Part shown: piece after piece, positions 8,181 through 16,391 of the stretch
How positions within the stretch are numbered: position 1 is the first letter of the stretch
How the letters are laid out: every line of letters starts with the position of its first letter
Assembly (NCBI RefSeq): GCF_039544205.1
Contig: NZ_BAABLF010000005.1
Span: 62,001-126,000 of the forward strand
Length of the DNA: 64,000 nucleotides
DNA from: Ferrimonas gelatinilytica
GTDB taxonomy: Bacteria > Pseudomonadota > Gammaproteobacteria > Enterobacterales > Shewanellaceae
Direction of reading: 5' to 3'
Made by a program: the position numbers and the translations under genes
The notes under the pieces: model-generated
Database searches by the model: none
Seen by the model: only the letters and a program-made list of their open reading frames with translations
Told to the model about the DNA's origin: nothing

Positions 8181-8701
8181 CACTCATCCTTGAGCAGGTG
8201 CTGGGCGATGGCGGCCTTGAGCTCCTCCGCCTGGCTGGCGCGAAAGCCGATATGGCGCTCGATGATCTGCCCCTGATGGATCAGGTAGCTGGTGGGCATG
8301 CCGGGTACAGCGTACGCCTCAGCGATCTTGCCATCCGGGTCGTAATGGATGGGGAACTGGGCCGGATACTTCTCCAGGAAGGGGAGGGCATCGGCGGGCT
8401 CAACATCCACATTCACGGCGATGATCGCCAGCCCCTGGGGGCCCAGCTCCGCCTGGAGCGTATTCATAAAGGGGAAGCTGTAGCGGCAGGGGCCGCACCA
8501 GCTGGCCCAGAAATCCAGGTACACCCACTGCTGGTGAGAGAGTGCCACCAGGGATTGGCCGGACTCCAAGGTGAAATCCGGTGCGGGCTGGGCCAGGCTG
8601 CGGGCGCTGGGCAGACTCCAAAGCAGCAGCACCAGCAGGGCGGCGCGTAGTGAAATGGGCGGGGTTCCACGACGCAGTTTGGCAGGTTCTCGCCTCGACA
8701 C
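8180..8701 (-). CDS. TlpA-like periplasmic thioredoxin
   Basis: A thiol-disulfide oxidoreductase of the TlpA/ResA group. The 173 residues start with a signal peptide (hydrophobic core ALLVLLLWSL, cleavage near SLAQ), followed by a thioredoxin fold with WCGPC at 68-72 and the cis-Pro segment VPGMPTSYLI. I chose the GTG at 8701 because AAGGAG sits 7 bases upstream; an in-frame TTG nine codons earlier is unlikely. It is the first gene of the four-gene set and is translationally coupled to the DUF4266 gene. A periplasmic reductant for the cysteines of the DUF4266 protein is a reasonable guess. Confidence 0.88.
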   Translation of the reverse strand: MSRREPAKLRRGTPPISLRAALLVLLLWSLPSARSLAQPAPDFTLESGQSLVALSHQQWVYLDFWASWCGPCRYSFPFMNTLQAELGPQGLAIIAVNVDVEPADALPFLEKYPAQFPIHYDPDGKIAEAYAVPGMPTSYLIHQGQIIERHIGFRASQAEELKAAIAQHLLKDE

Positions 8702-8822
8702 AGGTGCACTCCTTATTTTGGCAATCAATCCCTTTCTCTTTGCAGTAATACCCTAACCGGGACCGATTGAGAACAGCTTGTTGCGAAAAGGTGTTGCCCT
8801 TGTGTTGTTTAAGTCGATGCCA

Positions 8823-10259
8823 TTACGTCGTGGGGGATTCAAGCAGCGGCAGGATCCGGCTGATCTTATCGAAGCACTCCTGGTACTCCTCGTCACAGTC
8901 GCTGTCCGCTACGATGCCGCCGCCGGCCCAGCAGTGGATCGCTCCCTGTCGGGCCACCAGCGAGCGGATGGTGATGGAGGTATCCATCTGGCCATCCTGG
9001 CTCAGGTAGCCGATGCTGCCGCAATAGAGGCTACGTCGTGCCGGTTCAAGCTCTTCGATGATCTCCATGGCCCGGATCTTGGGAGCACCGGTGATGGAAC
9101 CACCGGGGAAGGCGCCCCGAAGCAGATCCAGAGCAGAGCGATTCGGCGCCAGAGTGGCGGTCACGGTGGAGACAAGGTGATGGACTGCGGGAAAACTCTC
9201 CACCGCAAACAGGCTTGGCACCCGGACACTGCCGGGGGCCGCCATCTTGCCCAGATCGTTGCGCAGCAGATCCACGATCATCAGGTTTTCCGCCCGGTCC
9301 TTCTGAGCATTTTTCAGGGCCGCCTTGGCGGCACGGTCCTTGAGGGGATCCTGGTGGCGGGGACGGGTTCCCTTAATTGGCTTGGTCTGGATGCTGGAAC
9401 CGCGAACTTGCAAGAAGCGCTCCGGTGAAAGTGACAGCAATGCCGCATCGGGAAGACGGATGAACGCGGAGAAGGGGGCCTGGTTTTTGGTTCGCAGTCT
9501 CTGGTAGGCCTGCCACTCATCCCCACGGTAACCGGCGCTGAAGCGCTGAGTCAGGTTGATCTGGTAACAGTCGCCGCTGCGAAGGTACGCCTGCACCCGT
9601 TCGAAGCGGTCGCGATAGGCGGCTTGACTGAGCTGGTGCTGCCAGGGAGTGGTCAGTGCAAAGGGCTCTATCTGTCGCGTTTTTTGCTCGGGGCTAACGT
9701 GATCACGCAGCCAGTTACGACGCCGTAGCCAGGCGGCTTCATCGCCGCGAACCAGCAGAAAGAGTCTCTGGCGTTGGTGATCCAGCATCAGGGCCCAGTC
9801 GAAGATCCCCACCGCCATCTGCGCCAGATCGATATCATCCTCCGCCTCGCTGGGGAGACGCTCGAAGCGGCGGCCGAGATCGTAGCTGAAGTGGCCCAAG
9901 GCACCGCCGGTGAAGGGTAGCCCGGTAGCCCTGGCTGCGCTGTACGCATCTTTTGGGCCGAGCAGGCGGCGTTGCAACTGTTCCAGCAGGGCCAGCGGGT
10001 CGGCGTCGCTCAGTGTTGGCGCCTCGGAGCGGATCTGACACTGGGTATGAGACCCCCGGGTGGTGAGGGTGGCCATGGGGTCGGCCACCAGGATGTCGAA
10101 CCGGGCATCCGGGTGGCGTGTGTCGTCGTGACAGGCGGAGTCCAGCAGCATCGCCCAGGGCCGCTGCGCGAGCGGGGCAAAGAGGGCGAGGGCGCAGGTC
10201 GGAGTCTCAGTGGGGTAGCCCAGCTGAGCGGGCGTGACGGTACGGCAGATCAGGGCCAT
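8823..10259 (-). CDS. pabB: Aminodeoxychorismate synthase component I
   Basis: Converts chorismate with ammonia (from the PabA glutaminase) to 4-amino-4-deoxychorismate on the way to p-aminobenzoate and folate. The 478 residues have the anthranilate synthase I fold. The active-site segment TKPIKGTRPR carries the Lys that forms the covalent intermediate in PabB (TrpE has Ala there), with SPERFL, DLLRNDLG and GGSITGAPKIRAMEI downstream. The ATG at 10259 is used; starts at 10271 and 10304 are in frame but have no better ribosome site. The folate gene folD lies just upstream on the other strand. Confidence 0.92.
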   Translation of the reverse strand: MALICRTVTPAQLGYPTETPTCALALFAPLAQRPWAMLLDSACHDDTRHPDARFDILVADPMATLTTRGSHTQCQIRSEAPTLSDADPLALLEQLQRRLLGPKDAYSAARATGLPFTGGALGHFSYDLGRRFERLPSEAEDDIDLAQMAVGIFDWALMLDHQRQRLFLLVRGDEAAWLRRRNWLRDHVSPEQKTRQIEPFALTTPWQHQLSQAAYRDRFERVQAYLRSGDCYQINLTQRFSAGYRGDEWQAYQRLRTKNQAPFSAFIRLPDAALLSLSPERFLQVRGSSIQTKPIKGTRPRHQDPLKDRAAKAALKNAQKDRAENLMIVDLLRNDLGKMAAPGSVRVPSLFAVESFPAVHHLVSTVTATLAPNRSALDLLRGAFPGGSITGAPKIRAMEIIEELEPARRSLYCGSIGYLSQDGQMDTSITIRSLVARQGAIHCWAGGGIVADSDCDEEYQECFDKISRILPLLESPTT

Positions 10260-10451
10260 GAAGCAGTGCATCGAACAGCGATTGGGGCGGCCAGAATAGC
10301 ACAACTGGCGGCGGGTGTGCCTCCGCCACCGCCAAACCGATAACCAGGCAGGGGCATTGTCCTCGCCCTAAAAGGAGTTGGAGCTGCTGGGCAAAAGTGC
10401 GCCCGGTGACTTACCCTGAAGGCCAACCGATCTCTTAGTGAGGAGGGCGCG

Positions 10452-11321
10452 ATGCAGGCGACCCTGATCGATGGCAAGGCGTTGGCCGCTGCCGAGCTGG
10501 CACAGATTAAGCGTGAGGTAAATGCCTTGGAGGAGTCGGGGGCACCGACGCCCTGTTTGGCGGTGATCCTGGTGGGGGAGGATCCCGCCAGCCAGGTGTA
10601 TGTGCGCAACAAGTTGCTTAAGTGCGAACAGACCGGGATCCGCTCTCACTGTTACCGCCTGGACTCCGGCGTTGAACAGGGAGAGCTGCTGGGGTTGCTG
10701 GCACGGCTGAACGCCGATCCCGCCGTCCACGGGATCCTGGTGCAACTGCCGTTGCCGGAACAGATCGATGAAGCTGCGGTCATCGCTGCCATTGATCCGG
10801 ACAAGGACGTCGATGGCTTTCACCACGAGAATATGGGACGGCTGCTCGCCGGCGATCCCGATGTTTTGGTGCCCTGTACCCCCCTGGGCTGTCTCCTTCT
10901 GCTGAAGTCTGTCCTTGGCGACAGTCTGGCCGGACAGCACCTGGTGGTCGTGGGACGATCCAATATCGTCGGAAAGCCTGCCGCGCTCCTGGCCCTGCAG
11001 CATCACTGTACCGTCACTATCGTGCACTCCCGGACCCAGGATATTGCTGCGGTCTGTCGCCGGGCGGATATTCTCATCGTGGCGGTGGGTCGGGCTCGGA
11101 TGGTGACCGAGGACTGGGTCAAGCCCGGTGCGGTGGTGCTGGATGTGGGGATCAACCGGGTGGAGCATGAAGGTCGCGCCCGTCTGGTGGGAGATGTGGA
11201 CTTTGATTCAGTGGCGAAGGTAGCCGGCGCGATCACGCCGGTACCCGGTGGGGTGGGCCCAATGACCATCGCCTGCCTGCTGCGCAATACCCTGCAAGCC
11301 TACCGTCATCAGCGGGGATGA
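10452..11321 (+). CDS. folD: Methylenetetrahydrofolate dehydrogenase/cyclohydrolase
   Basis: A bifunctional cytoplasmic enzyme that interconverts 5,10-methylene-, 5,10-methenyl- and 10-formyl-tetrahydrofolate using NADP. The 289 residues contain the family signatures: YVRNKLLKCEQTGI (with the catalytic Lys), GILVQLPLP, the VVVGRSNIVGKPAALLL-type nucleotide-binding loop, and the C-terminal PVPGGVGPMTIACLLRNT. The ATG has AGGAGG upstream at good spacing. It is divergent from pabB, putting two folate genes back to back. Confidence 0.96.
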   Translation: MQATLIDGKALAAAELAQIKREVNALEESGAPTPCLAVILVGEDPASQVYVRNKLLKCEQTGIRSHCYRLDSGVEQGELLGLLARLNADPAVHGILVQLPLPEQIDEAAVIAAIDPDKDVDGFHHENMGRLLAGDPDVLVPCTPLGCLLLLKSVLGDSLAGQHLVVVGRSNIVGKPAALLALQHHCTVTIVHSRTQDIAAVCRRADILIVAVGRARMVTEDWVKPGAVVLDVGINRVEHEGRARLVGDVDFDSVAKVAGAITPVPGGVGPMTIACLLRNTLQAYRHQRG

Positions 11322-11381
11322 ACCCACATGTGACGGTGGCTTGGTACGACAGGGGGAGCTGCTTGAGGATCGTTGTACGGG

Positions 11382-11861
11382 TCAGTTTGCCTGCACAGAC
11401 TCGGGGGTCGCTTCGCGGGGCTTCAGCGCACAGCCGGTTTTTATGCCGACCAGCATCGCAGCCACAAACAGCAGAACCGACAGGCTGCCGCTGCCCAGGT
11501 TAGCCAGGGCCGGGCCGGGGCAGATCCCGGCAATTCCCCAACCGAGGCCAAAGAGGGCCGAACCCGACAGCAGACGCCGGTCGATGCGGGTACGACGGGG
11601 CAGGTGATAGCTCTGCGCCGCCAACGGGGCGGCCTGGGCCGCCAGGCGAGGTTTCACCAGGAAGTGGAAGCCCGGAAGATAGACCGCCAGGGCGCCGGCC
11701 ATCACCAGCATCAGTGAGGGGTCCCAACGACCGTCGAAGAGGCCGGTGAGATCCAAAAAGCCGATCACCTTGGCGGGATCCGCCATGCCGGACAGGAAAA
11801 AACCGGCGCCGAACAGGATGCCGCTCAGTAGCGCGACCACAAAAGCCAACAGGGATTTCAT
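11382..11861 (-). CDS. YeeE/YedE-family membrane protein (DUF6691-like half)
   Basis: A 159-residue inner-membrane protein with about four hydrophobic segments, belonging to the YeeE/YedE sulfur-compound transport family. Visible motifs are LFGAGFFLSGMADPAKVIGFLD near the N-terminus and LFGLGWGIAGICPGPAL around residue 105-120, where the Cys in GICPGP is a conserved thiol. With the adjacent 129-residue half it probably forms one two-component carrier for thiosulfate or related sulfur. It lies 12 bases after that gene in the operon headed by the persulfide reductase. The substrate is inferred from the family. Confidence 0.85.
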   Translation of the reverse strand: MKSLLAFVVALLSGILFGAGFFLSGMADPAKVIGFLDLTGLFDGRWDPSLMLVMAGALAVYLPGFHFLVKPRLAAQAAPLAAQSYHLPRRTRIDRRLLSGSALFGLGWGIAGICPGPALANLGSGSLSVLLFVAAMLVGIKTGCALKPREATPESVQAN

Positions 11862-11873
11862 CTGTACACTTCC

Positions 11874-12263
11874 TTAACCGTGAAAGAGGATGGCGGTTAG
11901 CACGGCGGTCGCCATGAAAACGGCAGTAGCGGCCAGGGAGCGTGTTGAGAGGCGCCCGAGGCCGCAGATCCCGTGACCACTGGTGCAGCCGTTACCCAGG
12001 TAAGCACCGAGGCCCACCAGGAATCCGGCGATCAGCATCAGTGGTGTGGAGGTGGTCAGCTCGGGGCGGGTGACCCAGCCCAGCGTCGTCAGGGTGAAGC
12101 CGCTGCCGATCAGGCCGAGCAGGAAGGCGAAACGCCAGCCGTCTCCGGGACGGGGCTTAAGGGCACCGGTGAGGATCCCGCTGATCCCGGCGATGCGCCC
12201 GTTGACCAGCATTAAAATCAGGGCAGCGAAGCCAATCAGCATGCCACCGAACAGGGCGTTCAT
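11874..12263 (-). CDS. YeeE/YedE-family membrane protein (first half)
   Basis: A 129-residue inner-membrane protein with four hydrophobic segments and the family motif GAYLGNGCTSGHGICGL at about 91-107, whose cysteines are the presumed sulfur relay sites. I chose the ATG at 12263, which has AAGGAG six bases upstream, over an upstream in-frame start at 12278. Its partner half follows directly. The operon with a rhodanese-fused CoA-disulfide reductase points to uptake or handling of reduced sulfur species. Confidence 0.87.
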   Translation of the reverse strand: MNALFGGMLIGFAALILMLVNGRIAGISGILTGALKPRPGDGWRFAFLLGLIGSGFTLTTLGWVTRPELTTSTPLMLIAGFLVGLGAYLGNGCTSGHGICGLGRLSTRSLAATAVFMATAVLTAILFHG

Positions 12264-12298
12264 GGTGAACTCCTTCAAGAAAGGTTAACGAAAGTTCG

Positions 12299-12322
12299 CA
12301 CCCCGCCGGATCCGGCGGGGTG
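12299..12322 (-). promoter_or_regulatory. GC-rich perfect palindrome between persulfide reductase and yeeE genes
   Basis: A 24-base perfect palindrome, CACCCCGCCGGATCCGGCGGGGTG, between the end of the reductase gene and the start of the first YeeE gene. In RNA it gives a very stable stem. No T-run follows on the minus strand (CGAACTTTCG), so it looks more like an mRNA-stability or partial-attenuation element that lowers distal expression than a full terminator. Confidence 0.5.
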
Positions 12323-12348
12323 TCAGGACACTGGGCCGCTCAGTCCGA

Positions 12349-14001
12349 TCAGAAGCGGGCGGTGGCAGCCAGGTAGGTTTTGTAACCCCCGGTCAGGTTT
12401 TGGGCGCTAAAGCCGTGGTTGACCAGCATGCGGTAGGCCACGTGTCCCCGTAACCCCACCTGGCAAAACACCAGGATCTCCTTGTCTCGGGGCAGCTCAT
12501 CAAGCCGGTCACGAAGTTGGTCCACGGGGATGTTGATGGCGCCCTCCAGGGTGCCGGTTTTGCTCAGCTCCCCGGGGTTGCGAACATCCAGCAGCAGCTG
12601 GTCGGCGGTGGGGTTGGCCACCTGCTCGCTGTGGCAGAGACGAACGTCGCCCTTGAGCAGGTTACTGGCGAGGAAACCGGCCTGGTTGAGCACGTCCTTG
12701 GCGGAGCCAAAGGGCGGCGCGTAGGTCAGCTCCATATCCTGCATGTCGAACACCGTGAGACCGGCCCGGATCGCGACGGCCAAAACGTCGATGCGCTTAT
12801 CGACACCGTCCCTGCCCACCGCCTGGGCACCGAGCAGCTTACCGCTGTCCGGCGCAAACAGCAGTTTCAGGGAGACCGGATGGGCCCCCGGGAAGTAGCT
12901 GGCGTGGCTGGCGGCGTGGACGTAGACCTTCTCGAACGGGATCTTAGCGCGCTGAAGGCGCTTCTCGTTGAGCCCGGTACTGGCCACGGCGAGATCGAAG
13001 ACTCGGCAGATGGCCGTCCCTTGGGTGCGGTTGTAGCTGTCATTGGCCCCGAAGACGTTATTCGCCGCGATGCGTCCCTGGCGGTTGGCGGGGCCAGCCA
13101 GTGGGATTAGCATCGGCTCACCGGTGATCAGGTCCACCTCCTCCACGGCATCGCCGACTGCGAAGATAGCGGGGTCTGAGGTGCGCATCTGCGGATCCAC
13201 CTGGATGCCGCCCAGTTCGCCGATGGCGAGTCCGGCATCGACGGCCAACTGGATCTCCGGTTTGACGCCGATGGCACTGATCAGCATGCCGGTGGTCAGG
13301 GTGTCGCCGTTGCTGAGGCTAAGCTGCAGTCCCTGTTCGGTGTTTTCTACCGATTGCAGGCCACAGTTCAGGCGCAGATCCACGCCATGACCCACGATGG
13401 TTTCATGCACCATGTTGGCCATCTCGAGATCCACCGGGGCCATCACCTGGTCGGAGAGCTCAAGCAGGCTGACGGCGATGCCGCGTTCCCGCAGTGCTTC
13501 CATCATCTCCAGGCCGATAAAGCCGCCGCCCACCACGGTGGCGTGAGTGGGCTTGTTCTGGTCCAGCGCTGCGATGATGCGGTCCATGTCCGGCAAGTTA
13601 CGCAAAGAGAATACGCCGGGGCTTTCGAGTCCCGGGATCGGCGGACGCACCGGGGCTGCCCCCGGGGAGAGGATCAACGCATCGAAACTCTCTTCGTAGG
13701 TTTCGCCGGTGACGCGGTTTTTCACCCGCACGCATCGTTGCTGGCGGTCGATGGCCAGGACCTCGTTGTGCAGGCGCACATCGACGTTAAAGCGGGCTTT
13801 GAAACTCTGTGGGGTTTGCAGTACCAGGGCATCCCGGTCGGCAATCTCACCGCTGACGTGGTAGGGCAGGCCGCAGTTGGCAAAAGAGATGTACTCTCCG
13901 CGCTCAAACAGGACGATCTGCGCCTCTTCATTCAAACGACGGGCACGGGCGGCGGCAGAGGCGCCCCCGGCGACCCCACCAATGATCACGAGTTTCTTCA
14001 C
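12349..14001 (-). CDS. FAD-dependent CoA-disulfide/persulfide reductase with C-terminal rhodanese domain
   Basis: A 550-residue flavoprotein of the CoADR-Rhd type; characterised members reduce CoA-persulfide, CoA-disulfide or polysulfide with NADH. It has an N-terminal FAD site IIGGVAGGASAAARAR, the single redox cysteine in FANCGLPYH (Cys43), an NAD-binding segment TVVGGGFIGLEMMEAL and a second FAD segment FAVGDAVE. From about residue 455 follows a rhodanese domain with the active Cys in FCQVGLRG (about 513). The start is GTG with GAGG 7 bases upstream. It heads the operon with the two YeeE/YedE proteins. Localisation is cytoplasmic. Confidence 0.92.
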   Translation of the reverse strand: MKKLVIIGGVAGGASAAARARRLNEEAQIVLFERGEYISFANCGLPYHVSGEIADRDALVLQTPQSFKARFNVDVRLHNEVLAIDRQQRCVRVKNRVTGETYEESFDALILSPGAAPVRPPIPGLESPGVFSLRNLPDMDRIIAALDQNKPTHATVVGGGFIGLEMMEALRERGIAVSLLELSDQVMAPVDLEMANMVHETIVGHGVDLRLNCGLQSVENTEQGLQLSLSNGDTLTTGMLISAIGVKPEIQLAVDAGLAIGELGGIQVDPQMRTSDPAIFAVGDAVEEVDLITGEPMLIPLAGPANRQGRIAANNVFGANDSYNRTQGTAICRVFDLAVASTGLNEKRLQRAKIPFEKVYVHAASHASYFPGAHPVSLKLLFAPDSGKLLGAQAVGRDGVDKRIDVLAVAIRAGLTVFDMQDMELTYAPPFGSAKDVLNQAGFLASNLLKGDVRLCHSEQVANPTADQLLLDVRNPGELSKTGTLEGAINIPVDQLRDRLDELPRDKEILVFCQVGLRGHVAYRMLVNHGFSAQNLTGGYKTYLAATARF

Positions 14002-14055
14002 TTTGTCACCTCAGAAGCAATGGGACGGCACCCCGGGATCTCCGGAGTGGGGTCG

Positions 14056-14079
14056 CTAATTTAGCACTGGCTAAATTAG
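14056..14079 (-). promoter_or_regulatory. Perfect palindromic operator-like site upstream of the persulfide reductase operon
   Basis: CTAATTTAGC-ACTG-GCTAAATTAG: two perfect 10-base arms with a 4-base centre, 55-78 bases upstream of the GTG start. AT-rich dyads of this size are typical of dimeric winged-helix repressors. An ArsR-type persulfide sensor of the BigR/SqrR/YgaV kind would fit the genes it controls, but no regulator gene is adjacent and the assignment is inference. Confidence 0.6.
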
Positions 14080-14151
14080 GACTCAATGGGAGTTATCTCC
14101 GGCTGGGGGGCGGCTCACAGTTTGGGTGCAGGAGTGTGGCAGGGGCGGGGG

Positions 14152-14187
14152 AGAGAAAAAACACCGCAGCCTCGGGGGCTACGGTGT
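14152..14187 (-). terminator. Terminator of rhlE
   Basis: On the minus strand an 11-base inverted repeat (ACACCGTAGCC / GGCTGCGGTGT, one A-G mismatch) is followed by TTTTTCTCTC. It lies just after the rhlE stop and fits Rho-independent termination. Confidence 0.8.
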
Positions 14188-14194
14188 CAGTCGG

Positions 14195-15556
14195 TCAGCT
14201 GTTGCTGGGCTTGCGGTTGCCCGACGGCCGGCGTCGACGGCGTCCGGGTTGCCCATCGGCACGACCGGCGCCCTGGCCGCGGCGCTCACTGTTTCGGTGC
14301 TGCTGGTCTGCACCGTGATCACGGACGCCGCGTTGACCATCCTGATGTTCGGAGTCGGCCCTGGGCTTCTTCGGCTTCTTGGGTTTGCGGGGAGCCCTGA
14401 TCGGCTTGGACTCCGGCAGCGGGTGGGCCATCGGGTAGGTCTCGACCGCAACCCGATCCAGATGGCGCTGGATCAGCTGTTCGATCTTAACCAGCAGCTC
14501 ATGCTCATCGGCACACACCAGGGAGATCGCCTTGCCCGTGGCACCGGCCCGGCCGGTACGTCCGATACGGTGGACATAGTCCTCCGCCACCTGGGGCAGT
14601 TCATAGTTGACCACCTGGGGCAGCTGGTCGATATCCAGGCCACGGGCCGCAATATCGGTGGCCACAAGGACGCGGATGCTGCCGTCTTTGAAGTTGGCCA
14701 GCGCCTTGGTCCGGGCCCCCTGGCTCTTGTTGCCATGGATGGCGGCGGCGCTGATCCCCCCCTCGTCGAGGTAGCGGGTCAGCCGGTTGGCACCGTGCTT
14801 GGTCTTGGTGAATACCAGGACCTGCTGCCACTGGTTGTCGATGATGAGATCCGTCAGCAGCTTCGGCTTCTGTTTCTTGTCCACCGGGTGCAGCCACTGC
14901 TCGACGGTGTTGGCGGTGGCGTTTCGCGGCGTTACGGAGATCTCAACCGGGTCGTTTACCAGCCCTTTTGCCAGGGCGCGGATCTCATCTGAGAAGGTGG
15001 CGGAGAAAAGCAGGTTTTGTCGCTGCTTAGGCAAGAAAGCCAGGATCTTCTTGATGTCGCGGATAAAGCCCATATCGAGCATGCGGTCCGCTTCATCCAG
15101 GATCAGCACTTCAAGCTGATCAAAGCGGACGGCGTTTTGCTGGTAGAGATCCAGCAGTCGGCCCGGGGTGGCCACCAGGACGTCGACGCCGTTGCGCAGG
15201 GTCTGCATCTGGGGGTTGATCTTGACTCCACCGAAGACCACGGCGCTGCGCAGCGGCAGGTTCTTGCCGTAGACCACGACGCTTTCGCCCACTTGGGCGG
15301 CCAACTCCCGGGTCGGAGTCAGCACCAGCGCGCGGGCCTGGTTATGGCGTGGCCTTGGGCCATCGGCGAGGCGCTGAAGCAGCGGCAGGGTAAAGCCCGC
15401 GGTTTTACCGGTGCCGGTCTGTGCCGCTGCCATCACGTCCTTGCCCGCCAGGACAGCAGGGATCGCCTGGGCCTGGATCGGGGAGGGGGTGTCGTAACCT
15501 TTCTCGGCCACGGCGGACAGGATGGGGGCGGACAGGCCCAGCTGATTAAAGTGCAT
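14195..15556 (-). CDS. rhlE: DEAD-box RNA helicase, RhlE type
   Basis: ATP-dependent RNA helicase of the RhlE group, linked in relatives to ribosome assembly and RNA turnover. The order of motifs is complete: Q motif (GYDTPSPIQAQAIP), AQTGTGKTAGFTLPLL (Walker A), PTRELAAQV, TPGRLLDL, LDEADRMLD (DEAD box), SATF, VLVATDIAARGLDI and HRIGRTGRAG. The C-terminal tail after about residue 385 is basic and low-complexity (KPKKPKKPR, RRRRR), as usual for RNA-binding extensions. The ATG at 15556 (MHFNQLGLS) matches RhlE N-termini; an ATG four codons earlier is possible. Confidence 0.93.
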   Translation of the reverse strand: MHFNQLGLSAPILSAVAEKGYDTPSPIQAQAIPAVLAGKDVMAAAQTGTGKTAGFTLPLLQRLADGPRPRHNQARALVLTPTRELAAQVGESVVVYGKNLPLRSAVVFGGVKINPQMQTLRNGVDVLVATPGRLLDLYQQNAVRFDQLEVLILDEADRMLDMGFIRDIKKILAFLPKQRQNLLFSATFSDEIRALAKGLVNDPVEISVTPRNATANTVEQWLHPVDKKQKPKLLTDLIIDNQWQQVLVFTKTKHGANRLTRYLDEGGISAAAIHGNKSQGARTKALANFKDGSIRVLVATDIAARGLDIDQLPQVVNYELPQVAEDYVHRIGRTGRAGATGKAISLVCADEHELLVKIEQLIQRHLDRVAVETYPMAHPLPESKPIRAPRKPKKPKKPRADSEHQDGQRGVRDHGADQQHRNSERRGQGAGRADGQPGRRRRRPSGNRKPSNS

Positions 15557-15895
15557 AGAGGGTCTCATCTGATGAACGGCGACAGGCCGTTAACGGGGGG
15601 CGCAGCGTACCCTATCGACCCGGGCAGTGCAAACCAGGAGGCGGCTGGTCAGGCCCGACGAGGGTATAGATCTCGGCTTCAGAAGGAGAGAGCGGGCGTG
15701 ACGGTCGCTTAAGAATGGTCCGCCCTTCACTCATTAGGCGATTAAACTCACTGTCCGTGTGGAGTTTTCTCTACAGGGCGATCGTTGGCGGGCGGATGAG
15801 GCTGGCCAGAGAAAGGCGTACAATTTTGCCGCCCCGGCATTCGACATCGAGACTGCTCAGTGAACCGGGGCCTCAGAGGCTGGATGTGAACAATA
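15557..15895. other. Divergent intergenic region between rhlE and thioesterase genes
   Basis: A 339-base region holding both promoters. A TACAAT -10-like hexamer at 15819-15824 could serve the thioesterase genes. I see no gene, repeat or strong hairpin. Confidence 0.4.
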
Positions 15896-16390
15896 ATGAA
15901 ACCTGATAATCGAGACTTTTTTCCGTTAACCGCCTTCGCCAAACGGTTCGTTGATCAACTGGCTCAGTGCCGTGAACTCGGGGTGAATACCCTGGAAGCC
16001 AGTGAGCATCATGTGTTGCTTGAGTTGCCCTATAACCCCCAGGTGATCGGTTACCCCGACAGCGGGGTGATCCACGGTGGTGTGATCACCACCCTGATGG
16101 ATACTGCTTGCGGCGCGGCGGTGATCACCGCCATTTACCACCAAAGTGGTGAAGTGGAGCTCAGCCCGACGCTGGACCTTCGGGTTGATTACATGAAATC
16201 CGCGACCCCTGAAAAGCCGGTATTCGGTTTTGCCGAGTGCTTTAAGCTGAGTTCCAGCGTGGCTTTCGTTCGTGCTATCGCCTACCAGGATTCCATGGAT
16301 GCCCCCTTGGCGCAGGCGGTTGGGTCCTTTATGCGGATCGGATCAGAACTGATGACCGACGAGTTTCGTCGCGTGATGGAGGGAAACTGA
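15896..16390 (+). CDS. PaaI-like hotdog-fold thioesterase (first of pair)
   Basis: A 164-residue hotdog-fold acyl-CoA thioesterase. The family segment G-V-I-H-G-G-V-I-T-T-L-M-D-T-A at about 60-74 contains the HGG turn and the Asp used as general base in PaaI/YdiI-type enzymes. The acyl substrate cannot be read from sequence. The gene ends two bases before a second, divergent member of the same fold, suggesting co-expression and perhaps heteromer formation. Confidence 0.85.
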   Translation: MKPDNRDFFPLTAFAKRFVDQLAQCRELGVNTLEASEHHVLLELPYNPQVIGYPDSGVIHGGVITTLMDTACGAAVITAIYHQSGEVELSPTLDLRVDYMKSATPEKPVFGFAECFKLSSSVAFVRAIAYQDSMDAPLAQAVGSFMRIGSELMTDEFRRVMEGN

Positions 16391-16391
16391 G

